Source: Mucilaginibacter gossypiicola (GTDB lineage Bacteria > Bacteroidota > Bacteroidia > Sphingobacteriales > Sphingobacteriaceae). Taken from it: a DNA stretch of 64,000 bases. The first letter of the stretch is position 1, and the number at the start of each line of letters is the position of its first letter. The position numbers were made by a program, and so were the translations under genes. The notes below the pieces were generated by a model. The model did not search any database, was not told where the DNA came from, and worked only from the letters and a program-made list of their open reading frames with translations. Below are positions 1 to 8,615 of this stretch, one piece after another. The DNA lies in NCBI RefSeq assembly GCF_900110105.1, contig NZ_FOCL01000005.1:496001-560000 (forward strand), in the 5' to 3' direction.

Positions 1-131
1 CTTTGTTACAAAATATGTCCTGATATAACGATTTATCGAGCGTTTTTTTTGTTTTAATTTTCGAATTAATGTTTCCCGCATATCGTTATTTAGTCCAATT
101 GCTTTAAATTGGCCACTGAAATTTAAGACGA

Positions 132-1997
132 ATGACTAAATCCATTATTTTATCTGCCTTATCCTGCATTGCTTTTGTGCAGGTAAAGGCTCAAAGCCTG
201 TATATGCCACGCGATATACAAAAAGCATTTAAAAACGAAACCCGCTCGGCCGATGGCCGCCCCGGCAAAAAGTACTGGCAAAATTATGGCCGCTATAATA
301 TCAGCATTACGGCCATACCTCAAAACCGTACCGTAAAAGGCACCGAGCAAATCACTTATGTTAACAACAGCCCGGATACCTTAAAAAGGCTTAACATGAA
401 GCTGATCCTGAACATACACAAACCGGGTGCCGCCCGTTTTGGTGATGCAGCGGCCGATTATTTAACGCCTGGTATTCAGTTTGATAATTTTTCGGTTAAC
501 GGGGATGTGAAAAAAGTCCCTTCTGCCTCAACAAATCAGTTTGTGAGCCTGAGCAAACCGCTTTTACCGCATGATTCGGTTAAGCTTGATATCGGCTGGC
601 ATTTTGAAATTTCTAAACAAAGCGGCCGCGAAGGGATGATCGATTCAACTACCTGTTACCTGGCTTATTTTTATCCGAGGGTATCGGTATATGACGATTA
701 CAATGGCTGGGATAGGCTGCCCTTCCTGGATGCACAAGAGTTTTACAACGATTTTAATGACTATACACTGCACGTTACTGCACCCAAAAACTACGTAGTT
801 TGGGCTACGGGCACACTGCAAAATCCTAACGAGGTATTACAGCCCGAATATGCTAAACGTTTGCAAGCCTCATTTACCAGCGACTCAACTATTCATGTAG
901 CATCCGCGGCCGAAATGGCGGCTCAGAAGGTAACAGCCCAAAAAGACATGAATACCTGGACATGGACCGCTAACGATATCAGCGATATGGCTGTAGGCAT
1001 TAGTGATCATTATGTATGGGATGCCGCCAGCGTTGTGGTTGATGATGCAACAAACCGTCGCGCAAGTATGCAGGCCGCTTTTTTAGATAGCTCGGAAGAT
1101 TTCCATCATGCTGTACAGGCAGGCCGTAACTCATTGGGCTGGCTTTCACATAACTGGCCGGGTGTACCATACCCATTCCCTAAAATGACTTCGTTTCAGG
1201 GTTTTGCCGATATGGAGTATCCAATGATGGTTAATGATAGCCACACCAATGATATCCGCTTCTCACAATTTGTGCAGGACCACGAAATTGCTCATACCTA
1301 TTTCCCTTTTTATATGGGTATCAATGAAAGTCGTTATGCCTTTATGGACGAGGGTTGGGCAACTACTTTTGAATTGCTGATAGGAGCATCAGAAGTTGGC
1401 AAAGAAAAAGCTGAAGAGTTATACAAAAGCTTCCGTGTTGACAGGTGGATCCATGATGCTTCAACAGCCGAAGACCTGCCGGTTATAACACCTTCAAGCG
1501 AATTGAGAGGCGGCTACGGTAATAACTCATATGGTAAACCATCATTAAGCTACTTTGCCCTGAAAGATATGCTGGGCGACGAATTGTTCAAAAAAGCTTT
1601 ACACGGCTATATGGACCGCTGGCATGGTAAACACCCAATACCATGGGATTATTTTAACTCTATGAGCAATATCACCGGTAAAAACCTCGATTGGTTTTTT
1701 AACAATTGGTTCTTCACCAATTACTATATTGACTTATCGTTAAAAAGCGTAACTAAATCAGCAGGCGGTTATACCGCTGCTATTAAGAATGTTGGCGGCT
1801 TTGTAGTTCCGTTTGATGTAAAGGTTACTTATGCAGATGGTTCGGCCGAAAGCTTTCATCAAACACCGGCTGTTTGGGAAAAAAATCAGAAGCAAATTTC
1901 TGTAGATATCAAAACCACTAAAAGCATTAAATCGGTTACTTTAAACGGTGGCATATTCATGGACGCCGATGAAAGCAACAATACCTGGAATAAATAA
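132..1997 (+). CDS. M1-family metallopeptidase, exported
   Basis: Probable zinc aminopeptidase of the M1 (gluzincin) family that trims peptides in the periplasm or at the cell surface. The N-terminus is a signal peptide ending near 'VKAQ'. Zinc motif HEIAH lies at residues 384-388, and the third ligand Glu follows after exactly 18 residues (HExxH-x18-E). A 'GFADMEYPMM' stretch near residue 356 sits where M1 enzymes carry the GxMEN exopeptidase loop, so that loop is altered. A tyrosine in the 'GGYGNNSYGKPSLSYF' region is a candidate for the catalytic Tyr. At 621 aa it has the N-terminal beta and catalytic domains but little of the long C-terminal helical domain of the classical enzymes. It is monocistronic and ends at a hairpin terminator. 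Family assignment is firm; substrate is unknown. Confidence 0.93.
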   Translation: MTKSIILSALSCIAFVQVKAQSLYMPRDIQKAFKNETRSADGRPGKKYWQNYGRYNISITAIPQNRTVKGTEQITYVNNSPDTLKRLNMKLILNIHKPGAARFGDAAADYLTPGIQFDNFSVNGDVKKVPSASTNQFVSLSKPLLPHDSVKLDIGWHFEISKQSGREGMIDSTTCYLAYFYPRVSVYDDYNGWDRLPFLDAQEFYNDFNDYTLHVTAPKNYVVWATGTLQNPNEVLQPEYAKRLQASFTSDSTIHVASAAEMAAQKVTAQKDMNTWTWTANDISDMAVGISDHYVWDAASVVVDDATNRRASMQAAFLDSSEDFHHAVQAGRNSLGWLSHNWPGVPYPFPKMTSFQGFADMEYPMMVNDSHTNDIRFSQFVQDHEIAHTYFPFYMGINESRYAFMDEGWATTFELLIGASEVGKEKAEELYKSFRVDRWIHDASTAEDLPVITPSSELRGGYGNNSYGKPSLSYFALKDMLGDELFKKALHGYMDRWHGKHPIPWDYFNSMSNITGKNLDWFFNNWFFTNYYIDLSLKSVTKSAGGYTAAIKNVGGFVVPFDVKVTYADGSAESFHQTPAVWEKNQKQISVDIKTTKSIKSVTLNGGIFMDADESNNTWNK

Positions 1998-2011
1998 TAA
2001 AAATGTTTATA

Positions 2012-2050
2012 AATAATAAAACCCGGCTATATTGGCCGGGTTTTATTATT
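2012..2050. terminator. Bidirectional rho-independent terminator
   Basis: A GC-rich stem (ACCCGGC / GCCGGGT, 2021-2027 with 2035-2041) is extended by an A-rich left arm and a T-rich right arm that also pair. It lies between the convergent M1 peptidase and YtxH-like genes and can serve both strands. Confidence 0.85.
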
Positions 2051-2068
2051 TTATGATAGTACTAAATA

Positions 2069-2455
2069 TTATGCGTTTTGTACAGAATTGTTCCAATCAT
2101 TAGCAGTTGCTTTAACTTTATCTTTTGCGTTTTCGGCGGCGTCGCCGGCTTTGCCTGCAATTTCATCAGCCTTTGATTTAGCTGCATCAACTGCTTTATC
2201 TTTTGCGTCCCACAGGTCGCTTACAGTACCGCTAAACTTGGTTTTAGCTTTATCAATTACGTTATTGCTGTAATCTTTGATATCTCCTGCTGTTGTTTGC
2301 GCTTTGGTTTTGGCTGTATCAACCAAATCATTTATATAGTCGGCAATATCGCCTCTTAGTTCAGTGCCTTTTTCGGGAGCTAACAATAAACCCAAAGCTG
2401 CACCTGCTGCTGCACCTACCAATAGTGCTGCTATAATTTTTGCTTGATCTTTCAT
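2069..2455 (-). CDS. YtxH domain-containing protein
   Basis: Small general-stress-type protein. The N-terminal hydrophobic, glycine/alanine-rich segment (about residues 8-27, ending 'LLLAPEKGTELR') is the YtxH signature and probably a membrane anchor. The remainder is a long, charged, alanine- and lysine-rich amphipathic helix with repeats of the 'DKAKTK/DAAKSKAD' type, resembling LEA-like or apolipoprotein-like proteins. Family members are often induced by stress, but the molecular function is not known. It is alone on its strand and convergent with the M1 peptidase. Confidence 0.85.
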   Translation of the reverse strand: MKDQAKIIAALLVGAAAGAALGLLLAPEKGTELRGDIADYINDLVDTAKTKAQTTAGDIKDYSNNVIDKAKTKFSGTVSDLWDAKDKAVDAAKSKADEIAGKAGDAAENAKDKVKATANDWNNSVQNA

Positions 2456-2593
2456 GTTCTTTCTTTGTTTTATGTGTAGTCGATTTATGATATTACAGGA
2501 TAAACAACAACAATGCCAGTTTTTATTTGAAGATAATATCTAAATATTAAGTTTATATACCTGGCAGATTAACAAAAAGCAAAGCAATAAAAA

Positions 2594-2617
2594 AGGCACT
2601 CAAAAAATTGAGTGCCT
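2594..2617 (-). terminator. Terminator of the cold-shock gene
   Basis: Perfect 10-bp stem AGGCACTCAA / TTGAGTGCCT with a 4-nt loop. On the minus strand it is followed by a T-run, just downstream of the csp stop codon. Confidence 0.85.
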
Positions 2618-2642
2618 GATAGGCTTAATGATTATATTATAA

Positions 2643-2837
2643 TTATATAACTTTTACATTTACCGCGTTAAGACCTTTACGGCCGTTTTCAACTTCGTAT
2701 TCAACGGTATCGTTTTCACGAACTTCGTCAATAAGGCCTGTTGAATGAACAAAAATATCCGGACCGCCATTGCTTGGCACGATGAATCCGAAACCTTTTG
2801 TTTCGTTGAAAAATTTTACTGTTCCTTGATTTTGCAT
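2643..2837 (-). CDS. Cold-shock domain protein (CspA family)
   Basis: Single-domain RNA/ssDNA-binding cold-shock protein of 64 aa, acting as an RNA chaperone in the cytoplasm. Both RNP motifs are visible: 'KGFGFIV' (RNP1) and 'DIFVHST' (RNP2). The start was set at the internal ATG giving 'MQNQGTVKFF', because cold-shock proteins begin just before 'GTVKWF/GTVKFF'; a frame-open extension of eight codons upstream is unlikely to be used. A strong terminator follows. Which csp paralogue it is cannot be told from sequence. Confidence 0.95.
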   Translation of the reverse strand: MQNQGTVKFFNETKGFGFIVPSNGGPDIFVHSTGLIDEVRENDTVEYEVENGRKGLNAVNVKVI

Positions 2838-3248
2838 TATTTTATTTATTAATGCGGCCAAGGTAGGGATAATTTACCGTAATAAAGCAATACCATAACC
2901 CTAATTTAGATGTAAACTAAATAGGGCAACACGAGGGCTGCTAAATAATTGATTAAGTATCAGTAGTATATAATCAAATTTTACTCGTGTGAATGCTCGT
3001 TTAATGGATAACGCCGGTAGGTTTAGATGTAAAAACCCTGATTTTTGGAGCGAAGGGGCTTGCCTGGAAAAACATCACAACAAATGCCTGTCTGATACTT
3101 CAGTCAGTCCTGGTTGCCTGCCTCGGATAAAAAGCTGCTTGTGTTTAAAGAATATAAAATGCTATTGGCCTTTTAGTTTTTAAAAAGATTAAGTTTGCAA
3201 CGCAGCCGCTGCAGTGGTTTGTTTCCTCTTAAAAACAGAATAACGTAA
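2838..3248. other. Gene-poor intergenic stretch
   Basis: This 411-bp stretch separates divergent csp and HAD genes. It holds an imperfect hairpin at 2899-2926 (CCCTAATTTAG / CTAAATAGGG) upstream of csp and a candidate promoter for the HAD gene at 3165-3197. A 64-codon GTG-initiated frame at 2989-3183 is cysteine-rich and unconvincing. I see no other feature. Confidence 0.5.
3165..3197 (+). promoter_or_regulatory. Candidate Bacteroidota promoter for HAD gene
   Basis: TTG at 3165-3167 and TAAGTTTG at 3190-3197 fit the TTTG / TAnnTTTG consensus with a 22-bp spacer. This would give a leader of about 45 nt to the ATG at 3249. Confidence 0.5.
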
Positions 3249-3899
3249 ATGAAGGCCTTTATATTCGACCTTAATGGCACCATGATCAATGATATGCCAT
3301 TTCATACCAAAGCATGGCAATATCTCTTAAACACCGACCTTGGCGGTAATTTTACCTGGGACGAAGTAAAACCCCAGATGTATGGCAAAAACCAGGAAGT
3401 ACTGGTACGCATGTTTGGCCCCGATCGCTTTACGATCGAAGAAATGGACAGGCTTTCGTACCTTAAAGAGCAGCGCTACCAGGACGAATTTTTACCACAC
3501 CTGGCGCTGTTACCCGGTTTGCATGAGTTTTTGGAAAAGGCTTATCAGACAGGCATCCCCATGGCTATTGGCTCGGCGGCAATCCCTTTTAATATTGACT
3601 TTGTATTGGATAACCTTAACATCAGGCATTATTTTAAAGCAATAGTAAGTGCCGACGACGTAGTGTTGAGCAAACCCCATCCCGAAACTTTTTTAAAGGC
3701 GGCTGAATTGCTGGGTACATTGCCAACAGACTGCATTGTGTTTGAAGATGTGCCCAAAGGTGCCGAAGCGGCAGCCAATGCAGGTATGAAGGCAGTAGTG
3801 CTTACCACAACCCACCAGCAGGACGAGTTTGAAGCATTGCAGAATGTGATTCACTTTGCCGATGACTTTACCGATAATTTTATTAACAACCTGCTATAA
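3249..3899 (+). CDS. HAD-superfamily hydrolase, beta-phosphoglucomutase-like
   Basis: Cytoplasmic HAD protein of 216 aa with a helical C1 cap, resembling beta-phosphoglucomutase and small phosphatases. Motif I is 'FDLNGT' at residues 6-11: the nucleophile Asp is present, but the second Asp (the general acid/base in DxD) is Asn. Motif II 'IGSAA', motif III Lys ('SKPHPETF') and motif IV 'FEDVPKG' are intact. Loss of the second Asp normally cripples phosphatase turnover, so activity or substrate may differ from classical members. It has its own predicted promoter and appears monocistronic. Confidence 0.85.
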   Translation: MKAFIFDLNGTMINDMPFHTKAWQYLLNTDLGGNFTWDEVKPQMYGKNQEVLVRMFGPDRFTIEEMDRLSYLKEQRYQDEFLPHLALLPGLHEFLEKAYQTGIPMAIGSAAIPFNIDFVLDNLNIRHYFKAIVSADDVVLSKPHPETFLKAAELLGTLPTDCIVFEDVPKGAEAAANAGMKAVVLTTTHQQDEFEALQNVIHFADDFTDNFINNLL

Positions 3900-3986
3900 T
3901 AATCAGTAGGGTTTGTTATTATATTACTTGTTTTAACGTATTATTGTTCTGAATCCTGTTTATAAACCAGATCCGGACCTTTTACG

Positions 3987-4751
3987 ATGAAACTTAAATT
4001 CAACCTGCTTTTGCTCGCTGCCGGTATGATCATTAGCTCGTGCAGTGATCATATTTATGCGCCGGCCATGCATCATAGTGATATTGCCTATCTGCCAAAA
4101 CCGGTATCTGCCGATGCTGTTAAATCGGCAAATTATATATCGGGGGCATTGGTGGTTGATGAAAGTCCTAATTACTCGGACGAGTTGGTTAGTGCGCAGC
4201 TAAATTTTAGCCGCGGGCACGTGTTTGATCATTTTAACCTTGCTTACAGTGCTTTTGGCACGTTAGGAAATTATCATAACAGCGAGTTACAGCCGCAGGA
4301 CCCCAACTATTTTAAAAATAAGTTTTTCGGCGCAGCGGGAGGGAGGTTATCAGGCAACTTTTTTGTAAGCGGCAGCCACATCGATTTTCGTTTTATTGGT
4401 TTTGAGGCCGCTTACAGCCATGAGTTCGGCGATTATCTTAATTTCAGGAGGGCCGTTACCAATCAACCGGGCTTTTATACTGATCCGCGCGCTGATCTGT
4501 TTACATTAGGTGGTACAACCGAAATTATATTTCATACCAATAAAGTTGCCAACCAGTTTGGTTTCCGGCTTTTTTGGGGCGGTACATTTGGTAATGATAA
4601 TGTATACCGAAATAAAAACAGCGATTACAATTACAGGGTTTATAGTCCTGGTATTGTAACCGCCGCCTATTTTATGCAGATCAAAAACTTTATAGGCATT
4701 GTTGAAGCCGGTAACTATGTGCAGTTAAGACTTGGCTACAGGCTTAAATAG
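3987..4751 (+). CDS. Hypothetical lipoprotein
   Basis: Not recognised. The N-terminus is a lipoprotein signal with lipobox 'ISSC' (Cys about residue 19). The mature part is rich in aromatic, glycine-containing segments with alternating hydrophobic residues ('FGFRLFWGGTFGND', 'IVEAGNYVQLRLGYRLK'), which suggests a beta-rich fold such as an outer-membrane-associated barrel or sandwich. It converges on lysA with one base between the stop codons. Confidence 0.7.
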   Translation: MKLKFNLLLLAAGMIISSCSDHIYAPAMHHSDIAYLPKPVSADAVKSANYISGALVVDESPNYSDELVSAQLNFSRGHVFDHFNLAYSAFGTLGNYHNSELQPQDPNYFKNKFFGAAGGRLSGNFFVSGSHIDFRFIGFEAAYSHEFGDYLNFRRAVTNQPGFYTDPRADLFTLGGTTEIIFHTNKVANQFGFRLFWGGTFGNDNVYRNKNSDYNYRVYSPGIVTAAYFMQIKNFIGIVEAGNYVQLRLGYRLK

Positions 4752-4752
4752 C

Positions 4753-5913
4753 TTATTCAGAATAAACGCTGCCAACCCTGTCACGCAGGTTATAGCCTGA
4801 TGCCATTACCTCGCCATAGGCTCCTGCTGTACGTACAGCTATCAGGTCACCTCGGAATGATTCGGGTAGACTCACATCCTTCTGGAAACAATCTGTGCTT
4901 TCGCAGATAGGTCCAACTACATCATATTTTAAACCTTCTGACTTTTCTGCTTCCTGCTTCCTGCTTAGATTTTCTATCTGGTGATAAGCCTGGTAAAGCA
5001 TCGGGCGTATCAGTTCGGTCATTCCTGCATCAAGGATCAGGAAGTTCTTTTTCTGCCCGTTTTTAACGTACAGCACGCGTGATATCAATGAGGCGCTTTG
5101 CGCAACCAGTGCACGGCCAAGCTCAAAATGTACTTCTTGCCCCGGCTTAACATTCAGGAAGTTTTTAAATACCTGGAAGTAAGCTTCAAAATCGGCTACG
5201 TTATTATCAGGATTGTAATAATCAACACCTAAACCGCCGCCTGTATTAAGTACTTTGATGGGGAAACCGCGGTCTTCAAACCAGTCCTGCATCTCATTAA
5301 TGCGGGTGCAAAGGTTTTTATAAACTTCCAGGTCGGTAATTTGCGAACCAATGTGGAAGTGGATGCCTAAAAATTGCAGGTTATCGCATTTGCGCAAAGC
5401 AGCGGCAACATCGGGCAATTGCCAGGTGTTGATGCCGAATTTATTTTCATCTAAACCGGTAGTTATGAAATGATGCGTATGGGCATCAACGTTTGGGTTA
5501 ATGCGGATAGCTACGCCTGCCTTTTTATTTTTCGCTTTGGCAAGCCCGTCGATAATAAAAAGCTCCTGGATAGATTCTACATTGAAGCAAAAGATATCGG
5601 CGTCAAGTGCCAGGTTTATCTCCCTGTCTGATTTACCTACGCCGGCAAATACCACTTTACCTTTATCAAAGCCATGCTCAATGGCCGCTTTAACTTCGCC
5701 GCCGCTTACGCAATCGGCGCCAAAACCATACGTTTGGATGGTGTCAATAACCTTTGGGTTAAAATTGGCTTTCATGGCATAATGCACATGGAAGCCATGC
5801 TTTGCAGAAGCATCGCGGCAGGCGCTCAACGTGTTTTTGAGCACCTCCAGATCGTAGTAATAAAACGGGGTATCTAAGCCGTTAAATTTATCTATAGTTT
5901 TACTTGTAAACAT
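4753..5913 (-). CDS. lysA: Diaminopimelate decarboxylase
   Basis: PLP-dependent enzyme that makes L-lysine from meso-diaminopimelate, the last step of lysine synthesis. It is a fold-type III alanine-racemase-like protein. The PLP lysine is in 'HYAMKANFNP' (K48 from the chosen start). 'GADCVSGGE', 'GIHFHIGSQ', 'NTGGGLG' and the active-site cysteine motif 'GPICESTDCF' are all visible. The ATG start 'MFTSKTIDKF' is preferred to a TTG eight codons upstream, which would lie inside a palindromic repeat. Three tandem heptamers (4947-4967) encode a short Lys/Glu-rich insertion in the C-terminal half. It lies downstream of lysC in the same orientation, so the pair is probably a lysine operon. Confidence 0.95.
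   Translation of the reverse strand: MFTSKTIDKFNGLDTPFYYYDLEVLKNTLSACRDASAKHGFHVHYAMKANFNPKVIDTIQTYGFGADCVSGGEVKAAIEHGFDKGKVVFAGVGKSDREINLALDADIFCFNVESIQELFIIDGLAKAKNKKAGVAIRINPNVDAHTHHFITTGLDENKFGINTWQLPDVAAALRKCDNLQFLGIHFHIGSQITDLEVYKNLCTRINEMQDWFEDRGFPIKVLNTGGGLGVDYYNPDNNVADFEAYFQVFKNFLNVKPGQEVHFELGRALVAQSASLISRVLYVKNGQKKNFLILDAGMTELIRPMLYQAYHQIENLSRKQEAEKSEGLKYDVVGPICESTDCFQKDVSLPESFRGDLIAVRTAGAYGEVMASGYNLRDRVGSVYSE
4947..4967. repeat. Heptamer tandem repeat inside lysA
   Basis: Three tandem copies of CTGCTTC (the last copy ends in A) lie within the lysA coding sequence. They encode a Lys/Gln/Glu-rich insertion between 'NLS' and 'YDVVGPIC'. Confidence 0.7.
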
Positions 5914-5926
5914 TGTAGTATATTTT

Positions 5927-6023
5927 ACCTCACCCAACCCTCTCCAAAGGAGAGCGCTATTTAATGAGATTAATTGAATGTTGTTTATAAAGTCCTCTCC
6001 TTTGGAGAGGATTTAGGTGAGGT
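5927..6023. repeat. Palindromic repeat between lysC and lysA
   Basis: Imperfect inverted repeat of about 97 bp. The left arm (5927-5954) and right arm (5993-6023) share CCTCACC and CTCTCCAAAGGAGAG, and each arm contains its own palindrome CTCTCC-AAA-GGAGAG. It fills nearly the whole lysC-lysA gap. It resembles a REP/MITE-type intergenic element and could act as an mRNA processing or attenuation site. Confidence 0.75.
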
Positions 6024-6025
6024 TA

Positions 6026-7336
6026 TTAAAACAACCTGTTATGTAAGCTCCTTAAAGTTTCAATCTTATCCTCGGTTTTTACCAGTAACGACAGGTTGTG
6101 GTCGCTGCCACCATATGATATCATCCTTAACGGAATGTGTTTAACAGCTTCCAGTACGCGTGCAGCATAGCCGTGTTTTTCGGCACCAAAATCACCTACC
6201 ACGCAAATGATGGTTTGGTTCACATCTATCTCCACCGAACCGTAAGTATTCAGTTCTTTGGTGATGTCACCAAGATAAGTAGTGTCATCAATGGTTACAG
6301 ATACACCTACTTCTGACGTGGTGATCATATCGATAGATGTTTTATAACGCTCAAACACTTCGAAAACCTTGCGTAAAAAACCATGTGCCAAAAGCATCCT
6401 GCTTGATTGAATTTTGATAGCAGTAATGGCATCTTTAGCGGCGATAGATTTGATCTTATCCTTTTCGCTGGTATTGGCGATCAGGGTGCCTTGTGCTTTA
6501 GGATCCATGGTATTTAGCAAGCGAACCGGGATCTTATATTTTTGAGCAGGGAAAACACTTTGCGGGTGCAGGATCTTAGCTCCAAAATAAGCAAGCTCAG
6601 CAGCTTCGTCAAATGACAGCTGAGCAATTGGCTGTGTGCCTTTTACGATCCGCGGATCGTTGTTATGCATACCGTCGATGTCCGTCCAGATCTGTACTTC
6701 TTCGCTGCGGATACCTGCACCAATTAATGATGCTGTATAATCACTACCACCACGGCGCAGGTTATCTATCTCGCCGTAAGCGTTACGGCAAATATAGCCC
6801 TGGGTAATAAACAGGTTTACTTCAGGGTGTTTATCGAGTAGCGGAAGCAGGTTTTCGGTAATGTGGTCAACAATAGGTTCGTTGTCCTCATCTATTTTCA
6901 TGAAATCCAAAGCAGGCAGCAATACCGATGGAATGCCTATCTCCTTTAAATAAACATGATAAAGGGTAGTTGAAAGCAACTCGCCCTGTGCAACAATGAT
7001 CTTATCTTCAATATGGGTGAACAGGTCATTTGCCAGGTTGCTCAGTAATGAAAAATGGTAGTCGATAACCTCCTTGCCCTGGGCTAAAAACTCGGGCTTG
7101 GCAAACAATTCCTTAATAAAAATTTCGTACTTATCCTTCAGGATAGTAATGAGCTGAACCGCCTTCTTCTTATCACCGGTGAGGTATGCTTGTCCAATTT
7201 CTACGAGGCTGTTTGTTGTGCCTGACACTGCCGATAGCACTACCACCTGGCGCTCGGCCGGGTTAATGATATCAAGCAGTGCTTTCATCCGGGCGGGGCT
7301 ACCTACTGATGTCCCACCAAATTTTAAAACTTTCAT
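6026..7336 (-). CDS. lysC: Aspartate kinase, monofunctional
   Basis: Phosphorylates L-aspartate with ATP, the first step of the lysine/threonine/methionine pathway. The N-terminal kinase domain begins with 'KFGGTSVGS' (residues 4-12) and includes 'GRGGSDYTASLIG'-like substrate residues ('RRGGSDYTA') and 'WTDIDGM'. Two C-terminal ACT domains (about residues 300-436) suggest feedback control by an amino acid. At 436 aa it lacks a homoserine dehydrogenase domain. Its neighbour lysA points to lysine synthesis and lysine feedback. No lysine riboswitch could be recognised upstream. Confidence 0.94.
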   Translation of the reverse strand: MKVLKFGGTSVGSPARMKALLDIINPAERQVVVLSAVSGTTNSLVEIGQAYLTGDKKKAVQLITILKDKYEIFIKELFAKPEFLAQGKEVIDYHFSLLSNLANDLFTHIEDKIIVAQGELLSTTLYHVYLKEIGIPSVLLPALDFMKIDEDNEPIVDHITENLLPLLDKHPEVNLFITQGYICRNAYGEIDNLRRGGSDYTASLIGAGIRSEEVQIWTDIDGMHNNDPRIVKGTQPIAQLSFDEAAELAYFGAKILHPQSVFPAQKYKIPVRLLNTMDPKAQGTLIANTSEKDKIKSIAAKDAITAIKIQSSRMLLAHGFLRKVFEVFERYKTSIDMITTSEVGVSVTIDDTTYLGDITKELNTYGSVEIDVNQTIICVVGDFGAEKHGYAARVLEAVKHIPLRMISYGGSDHNLSLLVKTEDKIETLRSLHNRLF

Positions 7337-7544
7337 TTTTTATGTTGCTGTTAACCGTATGTGAATTGATGTTTGAGCTATCATTTTACTGATTTTCAAG
7401 CACCAATATTTGAGGCGCTAAAAATAGCGTTTTAAAACACTTATCTGTAATTTAATTTGAAGGGGTGCGCCAAAGTTGGCCCATGAGTAAAGGGAAAGCT
7501 AAATTGGTTATGCAAAACATTTTCTTCCCCTTATCCGGGTAAAT

Positions 7545-7585
7545 AAAAAAGAGGCTGTCTTCATGTTTTGAGACAGCCTCTTTTT
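7545..7585. terminator. Bidirectional rho-independent terminator
   Basis: Perfect 10-bp stem GAGGCTGTCT / AGACAGCCTC (7551-7560 with 7571-7580), flanked by A6 on the left and T5 on the right. It closes the lipoprotein pair on the minus strand. Confidence 0.85.
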
Positions 7586-7609
7586 GCAAATTTTATTGTT
7601 TAAATATGT

Positions 7610-8602
7610 TTAAAACGGTTGAGTTACAACGATTGGTTTCCACCCGGTATTTATACTCACCTGGAATGAGGAGCCAGAACTGGTACCGTTACCCCCAAAC
7701 AGATTGCTGACGGTATAAACTACCTGCTGGTTTTTCGATAACACTATCGGATCAAATGTACGTCTGGTTATCGTTGTAGAATTACTTCCATAGCAAGTTA
7801 TAGATGGAGCAATTCCGAAGGTGTCGCTACCAACGTTCATTGATATCGAAAAATTCTTTTTTCCGATTAATGAATCCGGAATAGCAACTCCAAAATGGGT
7901 GCCCATATCCTCATATGGTGGGGTAAATTCAAATTTATCTGTGAATAGATGATATGTAGATAGGCCTTTAGGGACGGAGAGTTCTATTGATTTCACTGAA
8001 GCAGGGATCGCATCTTTAATTATAACCTTTATCTGGCTAATTATTCGGCTTAGCGTAACAGTTCTATTAAGATCTGAAGCCTGAACAACCAGCGGTGCAC
8101 TATAGCTAAAACAATCAAGCCATGGATATGATTGAACATAGCCTACATCATTGTCCCAGCCGGGGCTGGCTTCGATATGGGCGACTGCACTATTGGTGCC
8201 TTTATCGCTGCCTGTGATTTCAATACCATCCTTAAACCCCAATACATACAATTGGTAATTACCCGGAACAACTATTGTTTTTAGTATACCAAAACCAATG
8301 CTACTTTTAGTCTGCGTAAATCTGTATTTAATATAACCTCCGCTATCTACTATATAGAAGTATAGGTTATCAACAAGGCCTGCCAGCGATGCTGAATCCG
8401 ACACCGATGTGGCTAATGATCTTATTTTACTGTTGGCACCGGTACTAATTTCTTGCGTAAAGTCGCTATTTACACCTATAGTTAAATTATAGGTTTTATC
8501 TGTTGTTTCGCCCGGTTGTGGTTGTTTATGATCTTTTTTGCAAGACCATACTAATATGCTACAGGCCACCAAAAGCGCTATGATAAAATAATATTTTTTC
8601 AT
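7610..8602 (-). CDS. Lipoprotein, possible Mfa2/FimB-like anchor
   Basis: Exported lipoprotein of 330 aa with lipobox 'VWSC' followed by 'KKDHK', typical of Bacteroidota surface lipoproteins. It is a paralogue of the upstream gene at 8616: both share the KKDHK-Pro-rich linker, 'DK.YNL/LYTLN', a segment predicting 'YYVYFVG/YQLYVLGF', and a later 'TLSRIISQIKVIIKDAIP' / 'LTMHRLNSLLELNIQDAIP' block. This architecture recalls fimbrillin-associated anchor lipoproteins (Mfa2/FimB), but that is inference and was not proved. The gene is 13 bp downstream of its paralogue and is probably co-transcribed. Confidence 0.7.
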   Translation of the reverse strand: MKKYYFIIALLVACSILVWSCKKDHKQPQPGETTDKTYNLTIGVNSDFTQEISTGANSKIRSLATSVSDSASLAGLVDNLYFYIVDSGGYIKYRFTQTKSSIGFGILKTIVVPGNYQLYVLGFKDGIEITGSDKGTNSAVAHIEASPGWDNDVGYVQSYPWLDCFSYSAPLVVQASDLNRTVTLSRIISQIKVIIKDAIPASVKSIELSVPKGLSTYHLFTDKFEFTPPYEDMGTHFGVAIPDSLIGKKNFSISMNVGSDTFGIAPSITCYGSNSTTITRRTFDPIVLSKNQQVVYTVSNLFGGNGTSSGSSFQVSINTGWKPIVVTQPF

Positions 8603-8615
8603 TTCGAGTTTAAGG

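Noticed and set aside
2989..3183. 64-codon GTG-initiated frame upstream of the HAD gene
   Set aside because: Cysteine-rich, no recognisable pattern, ends directly before a predicted promoter; more likely chance.
7337..7609. Possible lysine riboswitch upstream of lysC
   Set aside because: The leader is too short and AT-rich, with only a small CGCTAAAAATAGCG hairpin; no lysine riboswitch core could be recognised.
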